Origin: Aliarcobacter sp.
GTDB taxonomy: Bacteria; Campylobacterota; Campylobacteria; Campylobacterales; Arcobacteraceae
DNA length: 35,635 bases
Reading direction: 5' to 3'
NCBI GenBank assembly: GCA_028688995.1
Contig: JAQTXB010000004.1
Coordinates: 1 to 35,635 of the forward strand
Shown here: positions 15,592 to 24,214 of the stretch, one piece after another
Layout: every line of letters starts with the position of its first letter
Position numbering within the stretch: the first letter of the stretch is position 1
Made by a program: the position numbers and the translations under genes
Notes under the pieces: model-generated
Told to the model about the DNA's origin: nothing
Database searches by the model: none
What the model saw: the letters and a program-made list of their open reading frames with translations, nothing else

Positions 15592-16302
15592 ATGGGTAGA
15601 GCCTTCGAATATAGAAAAGCTGCAAAAATGAAAAGATGGGGAAATATGTCAAGAGTTTTCCCAAAATTAGCAAAAGCAATTGAAATGGCAGCAAAATCAG
15701 GAGTTCCAGATCCTGAAATGAATTCAGCATTAAGAACAGCTATTTTAAATGCAAAAGCTGAAAATATGCCAAAAACAAATATTGATGCGGCAATTAAAAG
15801 AGCATCGGGAAAAGATGCGGCAAATTTTGCTGAAGTAAATTTTGAGGGAAAAGGTCCTCATGGAGTTTTAATATTTGTAGAGACTGCAACTGACAACAAT
15901 ACAAGAACTGTTGCAAATGTTAAAATGTACTTTAATAAAACAAATGGACAAGTAGTTCCTACTGGTTCTTTAGAGTTTTTCTTTGATAGAAAAGCAATTT
16001 TTGAATTTACAAAACCTGCAAATATGGAACTTGAAGAGTTAGAGTTAGAACTTATTGATGCTGGTCTTGAAGAGATAGAAGAAGAAGATGGTTTAGTTTT
16101 AGCTTATGCAAATTATACAGATTTTGGAAATATGAATCAAAAATTTGAAGAGTTAGGAATTGAACTTACAAAAGCTGAATTAAAAAGAATTGCAAATAAT
16201 CCTCAAGAATTCACAGAAGCTCAACAAGAAGATATTGGGAAATTAATTGAAAAACTTGAAGATGACGATGATGTTCAAGCTGTTTATACAAATATAGCTT
16301 AA
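15592..16302 (+). CDS. yebC: YebC/PmpR/TACO1 family translation-associated regulator
   Basis: 236 aa, standard length. It opens MGRAFEYRKAAKMKRWGNMS, the form found in Campylobacterota instead of MAGHSKW. Family blocks follow: NAKAENMPKTNIDAAIKRASG, NFEGKGPHGVLIFVETATDN, RTVANVKMYFNKTNGQV and the acidic C-terminal part. YebC proteins were long annotated as DNA-binding regulators; the mitochondrial homologue TACO1 and recent bacterial work point to a role in translation of proline-rich stretches. Monocistronic, with its own -10 box and a TTGGAG ribosome site. The palindrome at 16310-16336 should end transcription. Confidence 0.95.
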   Translation: MGRAFEYRKAAKMKRWGNMSRVFPKLAKAIEMAAKSGVPDPEMNSALRTAILNAKAENMPKTNIDAAIKRASGKDAANFAEVNFEGKGPHGVLIFVETATDNNTRTVANVKMYFNKTNGQVVPTGSLEFFFDRKAIFEFTKPANMELEELELELIDAGLEEIEEEDGLVLAYANYTDFGNMNQKFEELGIELTKAELKRIANNPQEFTEAQQEDIGKLIEKLEDDDDVQAVYTNIA

Positions 16303-16309
16303 TCAATTT

Positions 16310-16336
16310 TAAAATATAGGAATTTCCTATATTTTA
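16310..16336. terminator. Bidirectional terminator between yebC and the fatty-acid operon
   Basis: AAAATATAGGAA and TTCCTATATTTT surround a single central T, a perfect 25-base palindrome extended by one more T-A pair. On the forward side it is followed by ATCTCTTTTT. It lies 7 bases after the yebC stop and 7 bases beyond the last stop of the reverse operon. Confidence 0.7.
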
Positions 16337-16343
16337 TCTCTTT

Positions 16344-18473
16344 TTAATTATTCTCATTTAAATCTAATCTTTTTATAAAATCATAAATAAAATCAAATAA
16401 CTTTTTCGTATCTTCTTGTGTTACAACAACATGATTTGATGAATCTATAATTTTTATCGTTTTATCTATTGATTTAATCTCTTCAAATATTTCATAGGCA
16501 GATGTTGGATTTACGATTGGGTCATCTTTTGATTGTAATATTAATATTGGTTTTTGAATTTTATGTAGACTTTTTCTAATTTTTTTCATTAACAAACTTA
16601 ATTGTTCTATAGAATCAATATAGTGTTTATCATAGTTAATATGTGGATTTTGTGGAAAATTATCAACGTACTCTTTTTTATACTCTTCTTCATTAAAAGC
16701 TTTTACTAAATCATTCCAAAATGAGATTGCAGGTAATAGGGTTTTTATTCTTACATCGTTTAAGTGAAGTGCAGCATTTATACAAACTAAACCACAAAAC
16801 TCTTTATAACACTTTTTCGTACTTAAAAGTGCTAATAATCCACCAGTTGAGAAACCAATAATAAAAATCTTTTTATGTCTTAATGAAGCCATTGTGATTG
16901 TTCTTGAAATACTATTGTACCAATCTTGCCAACTTTTACTTTTTAAATCTTCTGGAATTGTGCCATGTCCATCAAGTCTTGGTGTATAAACATTTAGATT
17001 TTTAGAGTTTAAAAATAGTGCTAATTTTTCCATCTCTTTTGGAGCTGCTGAAAATCCATGAATTGCAATTACACAAGTGTCTGAATTGTTTGCTTCATAA
17101 TATTTAGGAGTTCCAATATCTTTTGGTTTTAATTTCAAAGCGTATTTATACTTTTCATAAGATTCTTCAAACTCTTGTATTTCTTGATTTTGAAGTAATA
17201 AAAGTAAATCTTGATTGTTTTTTTCTTCTTTGTATGAAACTAATTTTTTTATTATATCAACACTTTTTTCACTTATTAAAATTTCATTTAGAATAACTTT
17301 TAAAATATTTTTTAATCTAATTGTATGATGATTATAAGAGTAAAGTAATACTTCTTTATTTATAAAATATTTATCTTCTTGGATAGTTATAATATTATCT
17401 CTTATTGCTACATCTAAAATATCATTGAACTTTTCAAACTTTTCATAAGAGATTAATTGAATTAAATTTTTATCTATTTGAGCATCTAAAAAAAGATTTT
17501 CTTCTTGCATTTGTTTGATACTAAGATAAATTAATCTTTTAAAATAGTTCATTTCTATACTTTTTTTAGGATATAAAAAGAGTATTAAAATAAAAATATG
17601 GTCAAAATTTATAGTCAAGGATTCATAGATTTTATCCATAAAATTATGGGTAAATTCATATCTTAGTTGGCTTATGATTTTTTCTTGAGGTATATTTCTT
17701 TCGTATAGATTTTTTATTATTTCTTTTGTTGAAATTGGTTTTAAAATTCTTATTGTTATTTTTGAATTTAGAATAATATTACTCTCTATTTCTATCTCTT
17801 CTTTAAAATTCTCACCTAAATCATCAAGTAGTTTTTTTGCCATATCTAATAAAAAATTATCACCATTTCTAAGCCTTGAATAACTTATATTTATAGGAAC
17901 AATTAAAGTTTCATTTTCATTTATATCTTTGCAATCATTTATGAAATATTTATTACTAAATTCTTCATAGTTTTCTATTTTTTTATCAAAATATTTTTGT
18001 CTAAAAAGTTGTGATGATAGGGCAAAAACTGCTGCTCCTGTATAAACTCTTTGACAAGTTCCATCTATTTTTACACAAAAATTTTTATCCATTTTTGAGA
18101 TATCTTTTGCTTTTACCATCATGCCTTCAGGAAAAATCATCCAATCTTTACAAGAAGTTACTAAATCCCCAATTATATGTTCATTTCTATTTTCTTCACT
18201 CTTTTTCATAGCTCCTAAATTACTTAAAAAAGTTCCAAAAAAACCTTTAAAAAGTGAATCATCAGCAATAACACCAACTTTTTTATTTGTTAAGTTGTAT
18301 AAAGTATAAGGAACTAACATTGCTTCAATTCTAGTGAAGTGATTTGCTACAAATATTTTTGGGTTTGAAGTAGGAATATTTTCTATTCCTTTTACTTCAA
18401 TATTAGCATTTAAAATCTTCTCTAAAAGACTTAAAACATAACCATTTATATTTATTAGTAAATCATTACGCAT
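16344..18473 (-). CDS. Fusion of a PlsC-like acyltransferase and an alpha/beta hydrolase
   Basis: 709 aa in three parts. Residues about 20-200 resemble PlsC/LPLAT acyltransferases: VANHFTRIEAM has the catalytic His45 but Glu50 where HX4D normally has Asp, and MIFPEGMM (114-119) is the second motif. Residues about 200-450 are helical and unassigned. Residues about 455-705 are an alpha/beta hydrolase: IAIHGFSAAPKEM (oxyanion region), FIIGFSTGGLLALL (nucleophile Ser542), KDDPIVNP (Asp651) and SSNHVVVTQ (His681), close to monoacylglycerol lipases and carboxylesterases. No signal peptide. As last gene of a beta-oxidation operon it could release fatty acids from esters and re-acylate lysophospholipid. 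The fadE stop and this ATG overlap. Confidence 0.85.
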   Translation of the reverse strand: MRNDLLININGYVLSLLEKILNANIEVKGIENIPTSNPKIFVANHFTRIEAMLVPYTLYNLTNKKVGVIADDSLFKGFFGTFLSNLGAMKKSEENRNEHIIGDLVTSCKDWMIFPEGMMVKAKDISKMDKNFCVKIDGTCQRVYTGAAVFALSSQLFRQKYFDKKIENYEEFSNKYFINDCKDINENETLIVPINISYSRLRNGDNFLLDMAKKLLDDLGENFKEEIEIESNIILNSKITIRILKPISTKEIIKNLYERNIPQEKIISQLRYEFTHNFMDKIYESLTINFDHIFILILFLYPKKSIEMNYFKRLIYLSIKQMQEENLFLDAQIDKNLIQLISYEKFEKFNDILDVAIRDNIITIQEDKYFINKEVLLYSYNHHTIRLKNILKVILNEILISEKSVDIIKKLVSYKEEKNNQDLLLLLQNQEIQEFEESYEKYKYALKLKPKDIGTPKYYEANNSDTCVIAIHGFSAAPKEMEKLALFLNSKNLNVYTPRLDGHGTIPEDLKSKSWQDWYNSISRTITMASLRHKKIFIIGFSTGGLLALLSTKKCYKEFCGLVCINAALHLNDVRIKTLLPAISFWNDLVKAFNEEEYKKEYVDNFPQNPHINYDKHYIDSIEQLSLLMKKIRKSLHKIQKPILILQSKDDPIVNPTSAYEIFEEIKSIDKTIKIIDSSNHVVVTQEDTKKLFDFIYDFIKRLDLNENN

Positions 18474-20833
18474 TATCTTTGAGCCTTATAAACAGTTGCT
18501 TCAAATGAATCTACACTTATTACTTCTTGTTTTAAAGAGTGGGCATTTTTCAATTTTTCTATCTCGTGAGCTGTTAAAATATTCTTTTCTAAAAGCTGAG
18601 TCAACATATTCTCAAAACAGTCTTTTTTTATAGTTTCATTTTTAATTGCATCTTTTAGTTTTTTAAACCCAACTTCACACTCTTTGTTTTGTTTTACTGC
18701 TTCTTGAATTAGATTTAATCTATCTTTTTCATTTGAACTTATGAATAATGTTGAAGTTAAACTTTTTAGATAATCTTGATTATTTAGATTTTTAACTATT
18801 TTTGCATTTAATTTATCTTTTGATTTAATTGAGAAAGGATTTATTTTCACAAGAGGAAGTAAAAATCCTAAATATCCAATATTTGAAATAATCTCTTCAC
18901 GTGCAATTTGTATTTCGTTAAAACAGTAGTTACAAATATAATCAACTAAAACTTTATCTTCTTCTTTTGGATTAATTTCAAACTCTCTTAGAGTTGCAGT
19001 TATCAAATAACAATTTGATAAAATATCTCCAAATCTAGCACTTATATTCTCTCTTTTTTTCAAACTTGGCCCTAAAATTCCTAAAGCTATATTTGTTAAA
19101 AGAGTAAATTCGCTACTCACCCAAAGAAGTTTTTGTTTATATCTTTTAAATTCACCTTTTTGTTGATTTAATTTTGCTCTTGTAAAATAGTAAATCAATG
19201 ATTTTGCAAATGAGTTAAAACCTAAAGCAATATGGGCAAAAAAAGCTTTATCAAAACTTTGTATATTATTGTTTTTTAATGCAGTTATTTCAGTATAAAT
19301 ATATGGATGTGATTTGATTAATCCTTGTCCAAATTGCATTAAATTTCTTGTTAAAATATTTGCACCCTCAACTGTAATTGAAATAGGAATTGCAAAATAT
19401 GCGTGAGCTAAAAGATTGTTTTCACCTCTAATAATAGCACTTCCTCCTAAAACATCCATTGCATCATTTATTACAGTTCTAAATTTTTCAGTTGCATGGT
19501 ATTTCATAATTGAGTTTATAACTCCTGGTTTTACACCATCATCAATTGCATCTAAAGTGAAGTTTCTAGCACTATTTAACATATAAGTAAAGGCTGCAAT
19601 TTTTGCAATTTTTTCTTCAACACCTTCAAAATAATTGATACTAAGTCCAAATTGCTCTCTTAATTGTGAATATGAAGCTACAACATTTAAAGCTAGTTTA
19701 CTTCCACCAAGACTAACACTTGGAAGTGAAATTCCTCGGCCAATTGATAAAGATTCAACAAGCATTTGCCAACCTTTACCAATACCAGAAGTTTCACCAA
19801 TAATATTTTCCATATTAATAATTACATCTTTCCCAAAAAGTGGAGAGTTTACAAATGGAATTCCAAGTGGGTCATGTCGTCTTGAATTATCAAGTCCCGG
19901 AGTATTTGCATCAATTACAGCAAAGGTAATTCCTAAATCTTCCTTATCCCCAAGTAAATGTTCAGGATCTTTTAAAACAAAAGCAAGGCCAATTAAAGTG
20001 GCAATGTTTCCTAAAGTAATATATCTTTTTTCAAAATTTAGTTTAATTTTTAATTCACCATTTTCATCTTTGAAAACTACACCATTTGAAGTTATTGAAG
20101 TTGCATCACTTCCTGCATTTGGTTCTGTTAAACCAAAACAAGGAACTAATATTCCATGGGCTAAATCACTTAAATATTTATCTTTTTGTGTTTGAGTTCC
20201 ATGTTTTAAAATAAGTTCAGCAGGCCCAAGAGAGTTTGGCACCATTATCGTAATTGCTAAAACTTGTGACCTTGAAACTAATTTTTCAATAACTCTTGAG
20301 TGAGCAGTTGCTGAAAAACCAAGTCCTCCATACTCTTTTGGAATAATCATTCCAAAGAATTTTTTATCTTTGATAAATTGCCAAACTTGTGGACTTAAAT
20401 CTCTATTTTGAAAGATTTCCCAATCAGTTGTCATCTCACAAAGTTCATTAACTTCATTGTCTAAAAAATCTTGTTCTTCTTTTGAAAGTATTGTAACTTT
20501 TTGGGCATTTATCTCTTTGAAATTAACTTGAGCTTTAAAAAAGTTTGACTCAACCCAATTTGTTCCAGCTTGCAAAGCTGCTTCTTCAGTAGCTGATATT
20601 TTTGGTAATAGTCCTTTTTTATTTATAAAAGCTACAAGTTTACTTGAAATAAATTTTGTTCTCAAACTTGGAATTAAAAAAACAGCACCTAAAACTATAA
20701 ATATTGACCAAAAAATAACTCCAACATCACAAAATGCAAAAGTATAAACTCCAATTAGAGCAAAATAGCTGTAAAGTGGAAATGAATAAAATCCAAAAAC
20801 TAATATAAGAAAGAGTAAAATCAGCGTTTCCAT
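18473..20833 (-). CDS. fadE: FadE-type acyl-CoA dehydrogenase
   Basis: 786 aa, close to E. coli FadE (814 aa) and much longer than ordinary acyl-CoA dehydrogenases. Two hydrophobic helices at residues 1-55 would anchor it to the inner membrane. Then come the typical blocks IIPKEYGGLGFSATAHSR, PCFGLTEPNAGSDATSI (FAD/substrate loop, about 231-247), GRGISLPSVSLGGSKLA, REQFGLSINYFEGVEEKIA and GGSAIIRGENNLLAHAYFA. The last 250 residues fit the FadE C-terminal domain. It makes trans-2-enoyl-CoA, the first oxidation of beta-oxidation, passing electrons to an unknown acceptor. Its start overlaps fadJ by 13 bases. Confidence 0.93.
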   Translation of the reverse strand: METLILLFLILVFGFYSFPLYSYFALIGVYTFAFCDVGVIFWSIFIVLGAVFLIPSLRTKFISSKLVAFINKKGLLPKISATEEAALQAGTNWVESNFFKAQVNFKEINAQKVTILSKEEQDFLDNEVNELCEMTTDWEIFQNRDLSPQVWQFIKDKKFFGMIIPKEYGGLGFSATAHSRVIEKLVSRSQVLAITIMVPNSLGPAELILKHGTQTQKDKYLSDLAHGILVPCFGLTEPNAGSDATSITSNGVVFKDENGELKIKLNFEKRYITLGNIATLIGLAFVLKDPEHLLGDKEDLGITFAVIDANTPGLDNSRRHDPLGIPFVNSPLFGKDVIINMENIIGETSGIGKGWQMLVESLSIGRGISLPSVSLGGSKLALNVVASYSQLREQFGLSINYFEGVEEKIAKIAAFTYMLNSARNFTLDAIDDGVKPGVINSIMKYHATEKFRTVINDAMDVLGGSAIIRGENNLLAHAYFAIPISITVEGANILTRNLMQFGQGLIKSHPYIYTEITALKNNNIQSFDKAFFAHIALGFNSFAKSLIYYFTRAKLNQQKGEFKRYKQKLLWVSSEFTLLTNIALGILGPSLKKRENISARFGDILSNCYLITATLREFEINPKEEDKVLVDYICNYCFNEIQIAREEIISNIGYLGFLLPLVKINPFSIKSKDKLNAKIVKNLNNQDYLKSLTSTLFISSNEKDRLNLIQEAVKQNKECEVGFKKLKDAIKNETIKKDCFENMLTQLLEKNILTAHEIEKLKNAHSLKQEVISVDSFEATVYKAQR

Positions 20834-22929
20834 AAAACTTCTCCTGTTTCAAAATCTTCATGTTCTTCAACTAATTTGATTAAAAGATTAGAAGGGGCAA
20901 ATCTACTTCCATAATCTTTTTCAAATTGTCTTAAAGATTCTAAGATATTTCTTAATCCAACTTCATTCGCATAAGTTAATAATCCACCTTTATATGCTGG
21001 AAAACCAGTTCCTGTAATCATTGCAAAATCAATTATTGCAGCTTCTGTTACGATATTTTCTTCTAAACATCTTGCAGCTTCATTTATCATAATATAAAGG
21101 CATCTTTGAACTATCTCTTCATCTGAAATAATTTTACTGTTACTTTGTAGCATTGAAGTAACATGTTCATTTACATAGTCATCTTTTCCATCATATTGAT
21201 AAAAACCACCAGTTTCACCTTTTTTACCAAAATATTTTGCATCATACATTTTTTCAAGTATTGGAGCAATTGGCATTCTATATCCATATTCATCATATAA
21301 AATAGTAGCAACTTTATATCCAACATCAATTCCAACTGTATCAGCTAAATTAAATGGACCCATAGGCATACCAAACTCTTTTATTAAATGGTCAATATGT
21401 TCTACACTTGAGCTTTCACTTAAAATAAATGCAGCTTCATTTAAATATGGAAGTAAAATTCTATTTACAATAAATCCAGCACAATCTTTTACTAAAATTG
21501 GTGTTTTTCCACAAGAAATAAGAAGTTCAAAAACTTTGTTTATAGTCTCTTTTGAAGTATATTGCGATGGAATTACTTCAACAAGAGGCATTAAATTTAC
21601 TGGATTAAAGAAGTGAACTCCAATGAAATTTCCTTTATTTTTTAAATCACTTCCTAATTTTTCTATTGAAATAGAAGAGGTATTTGTGGCAATTATTACA
21701 TTTTCATTAGCAACTTTCTCTATTTGGGCATAAGCCTCTTTTTTTGCTTTTTCATCTTCAACAATAGCTTCAATAACAAAATCAAAGTGTTTAAATCCAT
21801 CAAACTTATCTGTGTATGAGATTTTATTTAATTTAAAATCAACCTCATTTTTTGTCATTTTTTTAGTTTTTATTAAATAAGAATATATTTTTGATACATC
21901 TTTGATTATTTCATGAGCTTGTGAAATATCTCTTAATTTAATTCTCACATCTTTTAAATATTTTGAAAATAACCAAATAATTCCTTTTCCCATTACTCCA
22001 TTTCCAAGAACAACTGTATTTGATATTGGATTTAAAGTTTTTTCAAAATTTTTATTTAATTTTTCAAAAGTGAAAAATAGTTTAATTAAATTTTTTGATT
22101 CTTTTGTAATTGCAATTTGTGAAAACTGTGTTGCTTCAATTTTATTGGCAAATTCTATATCTTTATTTATTGTCTCTTTTATAACTTCAAGAGCTTTAAA
22201 AGGTGCTTTAAATTCTGGATTTAGTTTGTCTTCAAGATTTTTTAGGGCACGACTAAAAATGATTTCATTAAAAGGAGGATAGTTTAAAAGATAAAAACTT
22301 TTTCTACTTCCTAGATTTCCATTAATGGCCTTTTTTATAAAATCATTTAACATAAACTCTTTTTGGGCATTGTCAAAAATTTCATCTGCAAGATTTAGTT
22401 TGTAAGCTTTTTTCGCATCTACATTTTTTCCAGTTAAAATTAAATCTAAAGCATTTACAAGACCAATTAATTTAGGTGTTCTAAAAGTTCCTGCAAAACC
22501 TGGAAATATTCCTAGCTTTATCTCTGGAAATGCCAGTTGTGTTTTTGGATTTGTGCTTAATACTCTATAGTTACAAGCAAGGGCAAGTTCAAGTCCTCCA
22601 CCCATACAAGCACCATTTATATATGCAATTGTTGGAATTGTAAGATTTTCAAGTTTATTAAATATTCTATGAACTTCCATTAAAGCATCAAAAATTTCTG
22701 TTTCATCTTTTAGTTGTTCAATTTGTTTAATATCAGCACCAGCAATAAAAATATCTTTTTTTGCACTATCAATTACAAGAGCTTTTATCGTATGGTCATC
22801 TTTTACTAAATTTAGTTTTTCATCAAACTCTTTTAATATTTCAAAAGATAGTTTATTTATTTTCTCATTTTGTAAGTCAAAAGTTATAGTTGCTATATCT
22901 TGGTTAATTTCAAATCTTATATTACTCAT
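20821..22929 (-). CDS. fadJ: FadJ/FadB-type enoyl-CoA hydratase / 3-hydroxyacyl-CoA dehydrogenase
   Basis: 702 aa from the ATG at 22929 (MSNIRFEINQDIATITFDL); a longer frame exists, but a GGAG ribosome site sits 7 bases before this ATG. The crotonase half has FIAGADIKQ, NGACMGGGLELALACNYR (Glu114) and FPEIKLGIFPGFAGT (Glu136), both catalytic glutamates. The dehydrogenase half has VVLGNGVMGKGI (glycines 309-314, NAD binding), VIEAIVEDEKAKK, ATNTSSISI and GVHFFNPVNLMPLVEVI with the catalytic His. It performs the second and third steps of beta-oxidation. There is one base between the thiolase stop and this start, so translation is coupled. FadB and FadJ cannot be told apart reliably; the pairing with a FadI-like thiolase favours FadJ. 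Confidence 0.94.
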   Translation of the reverse strand: MSNIRFEINQDIATITFDLQNEKINKLSFEILKEFDEKLNLVKDDHTIKALVIDSAKKDIFIAGADIKQIEQLKDETEIFDALMEVHRIFNKLENLTIPTIAYINGACMGGGLELALACNYRVLSTNPKTQLAFPEIKLGIFPGFAGTFRTPKLIGLVNALDLILTGKNVDAKKAYKLNLADEIFDNAQKEFMLNDFIKKAINGNLGSRKSFYLLNYPPFNEIIFSRALKNLEDKLNPEFKAPFKALEVIKETINKDIEFANKIEATQFSQIAITKESKNLIKLFFTFEKLNKNFEKTLNPISNTVVLGNGVMGKGIIWLFSKYLKDVRIKLRDISQAHEIIKDVSKIYSYLIKTKKMTKNEVDFKLNKISYTDKFDGFKHFDFVIEAIVEDEKAKKEAYAQIEKVANENVIIATNTSSISIEKLGSDLKNKGNFIGVHFFNPVNLMPLVEVIPSQYTSKETINKVFELLISCGKTPILVKDCAGFIVNRILLPYLNEAAFILSESSSVEHIDHLIKEFGMPMGPFNLADTVGIDVGYKVATILYDEYGYRMPIAPILEKMYDAKYFGKKGETGGFYQYDGKDDYVNEHVTSMLQSNSKIISDEEIVQRCLYIMINEAARCLEENIVTEAAIIDFAMITGTGFPAYKGGLLTYANEVGLRNILESLRQFEKDYGSRFAPSNLLIKLVEEHEDFETGEVLWKR

Positions 22930-22930
22930 A

Positions 22931-24205
22931 TTATATCTCCAATAAAAAAGCAGCACCTTGCCCGCCACCAATACATAGTGTTGCTAATGCTTTGTTTTTG
23001 TTTCTTCTTTTTAACTCTTTTAATGCTGTTAAGACAATTCGAGCTCCACTCATTCCAACTGGATGTCCAAGAGCAATTGCTCCTCCATTTACATTTAAAA
23101 TTGATTCATCAATCTCACCAAGGGCAGGACTATTAAAAGTTTTTTGACAAAACTCTTCTGATTTAAATGCTTCAAGATTTGCTATAACCTGAGCTGCAAA
23201 AGCTTCATTCATCTCGATTAAATCAATATCTTTTAGGGTAATTCCTGTTTTATCAAAAAGTTTTTTTGTAGCATAAACCGGTCCTAAACCCATTCTATGT
23301 GCATCAAGTCCAGCGTAAGCATAATCACTTATAAATCCAATTGGTTCAAGGTTTAATTCTTTGGCTTTTGATTCAGTACAAACAATCAAACTACAAGCTC
23401 CATCTGAAACTTGTGATGAATTTCCAGCAGTTACAGTTCCTCCAACTTTTTCAAAAATAGGGTTTAGTTTATTTAAAGCTTCAATTGTTTGATTAAATCT
23501 TACTCCATCATCATTTGAGATAGAAGCATTTTTTGTCATTATTGGATGAATTTCATTTTTGAATATTCCAGCTTCTATTGCTTTTTGAGCTTTCTTGTGA
23601 GAATTTAAAGCATATTCATCTTGGGCAGCTCTGCTTATTTTAAATTCATTTGCCAAGTTTTCAGCAGTAATTCCCATGATTTTTCCTGAAATTGGGTCAG
23701 TTAAACCAGAAATTAATCCAATAGTAGGTTTTAAAAATCTTAATCTAAAAGTTGTTAGAAGTTTTAATTTTTCAATGATTGATTTTGTATATGTAAATTT
23801 TGTGATTAAATTTCTAAATTCATCACTATAAAGTAAAGGAATATTACTCATAGATTCCATTCCACCAACTAAATACAACTCCCCTTGATTTGAGTTTATT
23901 TTTTCAATAGCACTTGAAATTGATTGCATTCCCGAAGCGCAATTTCTATGAACCGTATATGCAATAGTTGATTGGGGAAAGCCAGCTCGAATAGCCATAA
24001 CCCTTGCAATATTTGCAGCATTTGCAGGTTGAGCTACATTTCCCATGATTACTTCATCAAATTGTTTGTAATCCAAATCATTTCGTAAAACCAACTCTTT
24101 TGTAATAATCGCACCTAAAGTGTCAGCGCTTACATCATTTAGTTTTCCATTTGCTTTTGCGATGGGGCTTCTAAGTCCATCTATTATGGCTATTCTTTCT
24201 TTCAT
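22931..24205 (-). CDS. fadI: FadI-like acetyl-CoA C-acyltransferase (thiolase)
   Basis: 424 aa. The acyl-accepting Cys89 is in VHRNCASGMQSIS; NGGAIALGHPVGMSGAR carries His381, and LCIGGGQGAAF carries the second catalytic Cys411. Length and the PQSTIAYTVHRNCASG block fit the FadI/trifunctional beta-subunit group. It performs the last step of beta-oxidation, releasing acetyl-CoA. It is second in the operon, 9 bases after the acyl-CoA synthetase stop, and its last codons carry the ribosome site of fadJ. Confidence 0.93.
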   Translation of the reverse strand: MKERIAIIDGLRSPIAKANGKLNDVSADTLGAIITKELVLRNDLDYKQFDEVIMGNVAQPANAANIARVMAIRAGFPQSTIAYTVHRNCASGMQSISSAIEKINSNQGELYLVGGMESMSNIPLLYSDEFRNLITKFTYTKSIIEKLKLLTTFRLRFLKPTIGLISGLTDPISGKIMGITAENLANEFKISRAAQDEYALNSHKKAQKAIEAGIFKNEIHPIMTKNASISNDDGVRFNQTIEALNKLNPIFEKVGGTVTAGNSSQVSDGACSLIVCTESKAKELNLEPIGFISDYAYAGLDAHRMGLGPVYATKKLFDKTGITLKDIDLIEMNEAFAAQVIANLEAFKSEEFCQKTFNSPALGEIDESILNVNGGAIALGHPVGMSGARIVLTALKELKRRNKNKALATLCIGGGQGAAFLLEI

Positions 24206-24214
24206 TTTAAACTC

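Noticed and set aside
19635..20195. 186-aa open frame on the forward strand
   Set aside because: It is antisense to fadE, whose FAD-binding motifs occupy the same bases, and has no ribosome site or recognisable motif.
22930..22971. Fourteen-codon extension of fadJ
   Set aside because: It overlaps the thiolase end in another frame; the GGAG before 22929 fixes the start.
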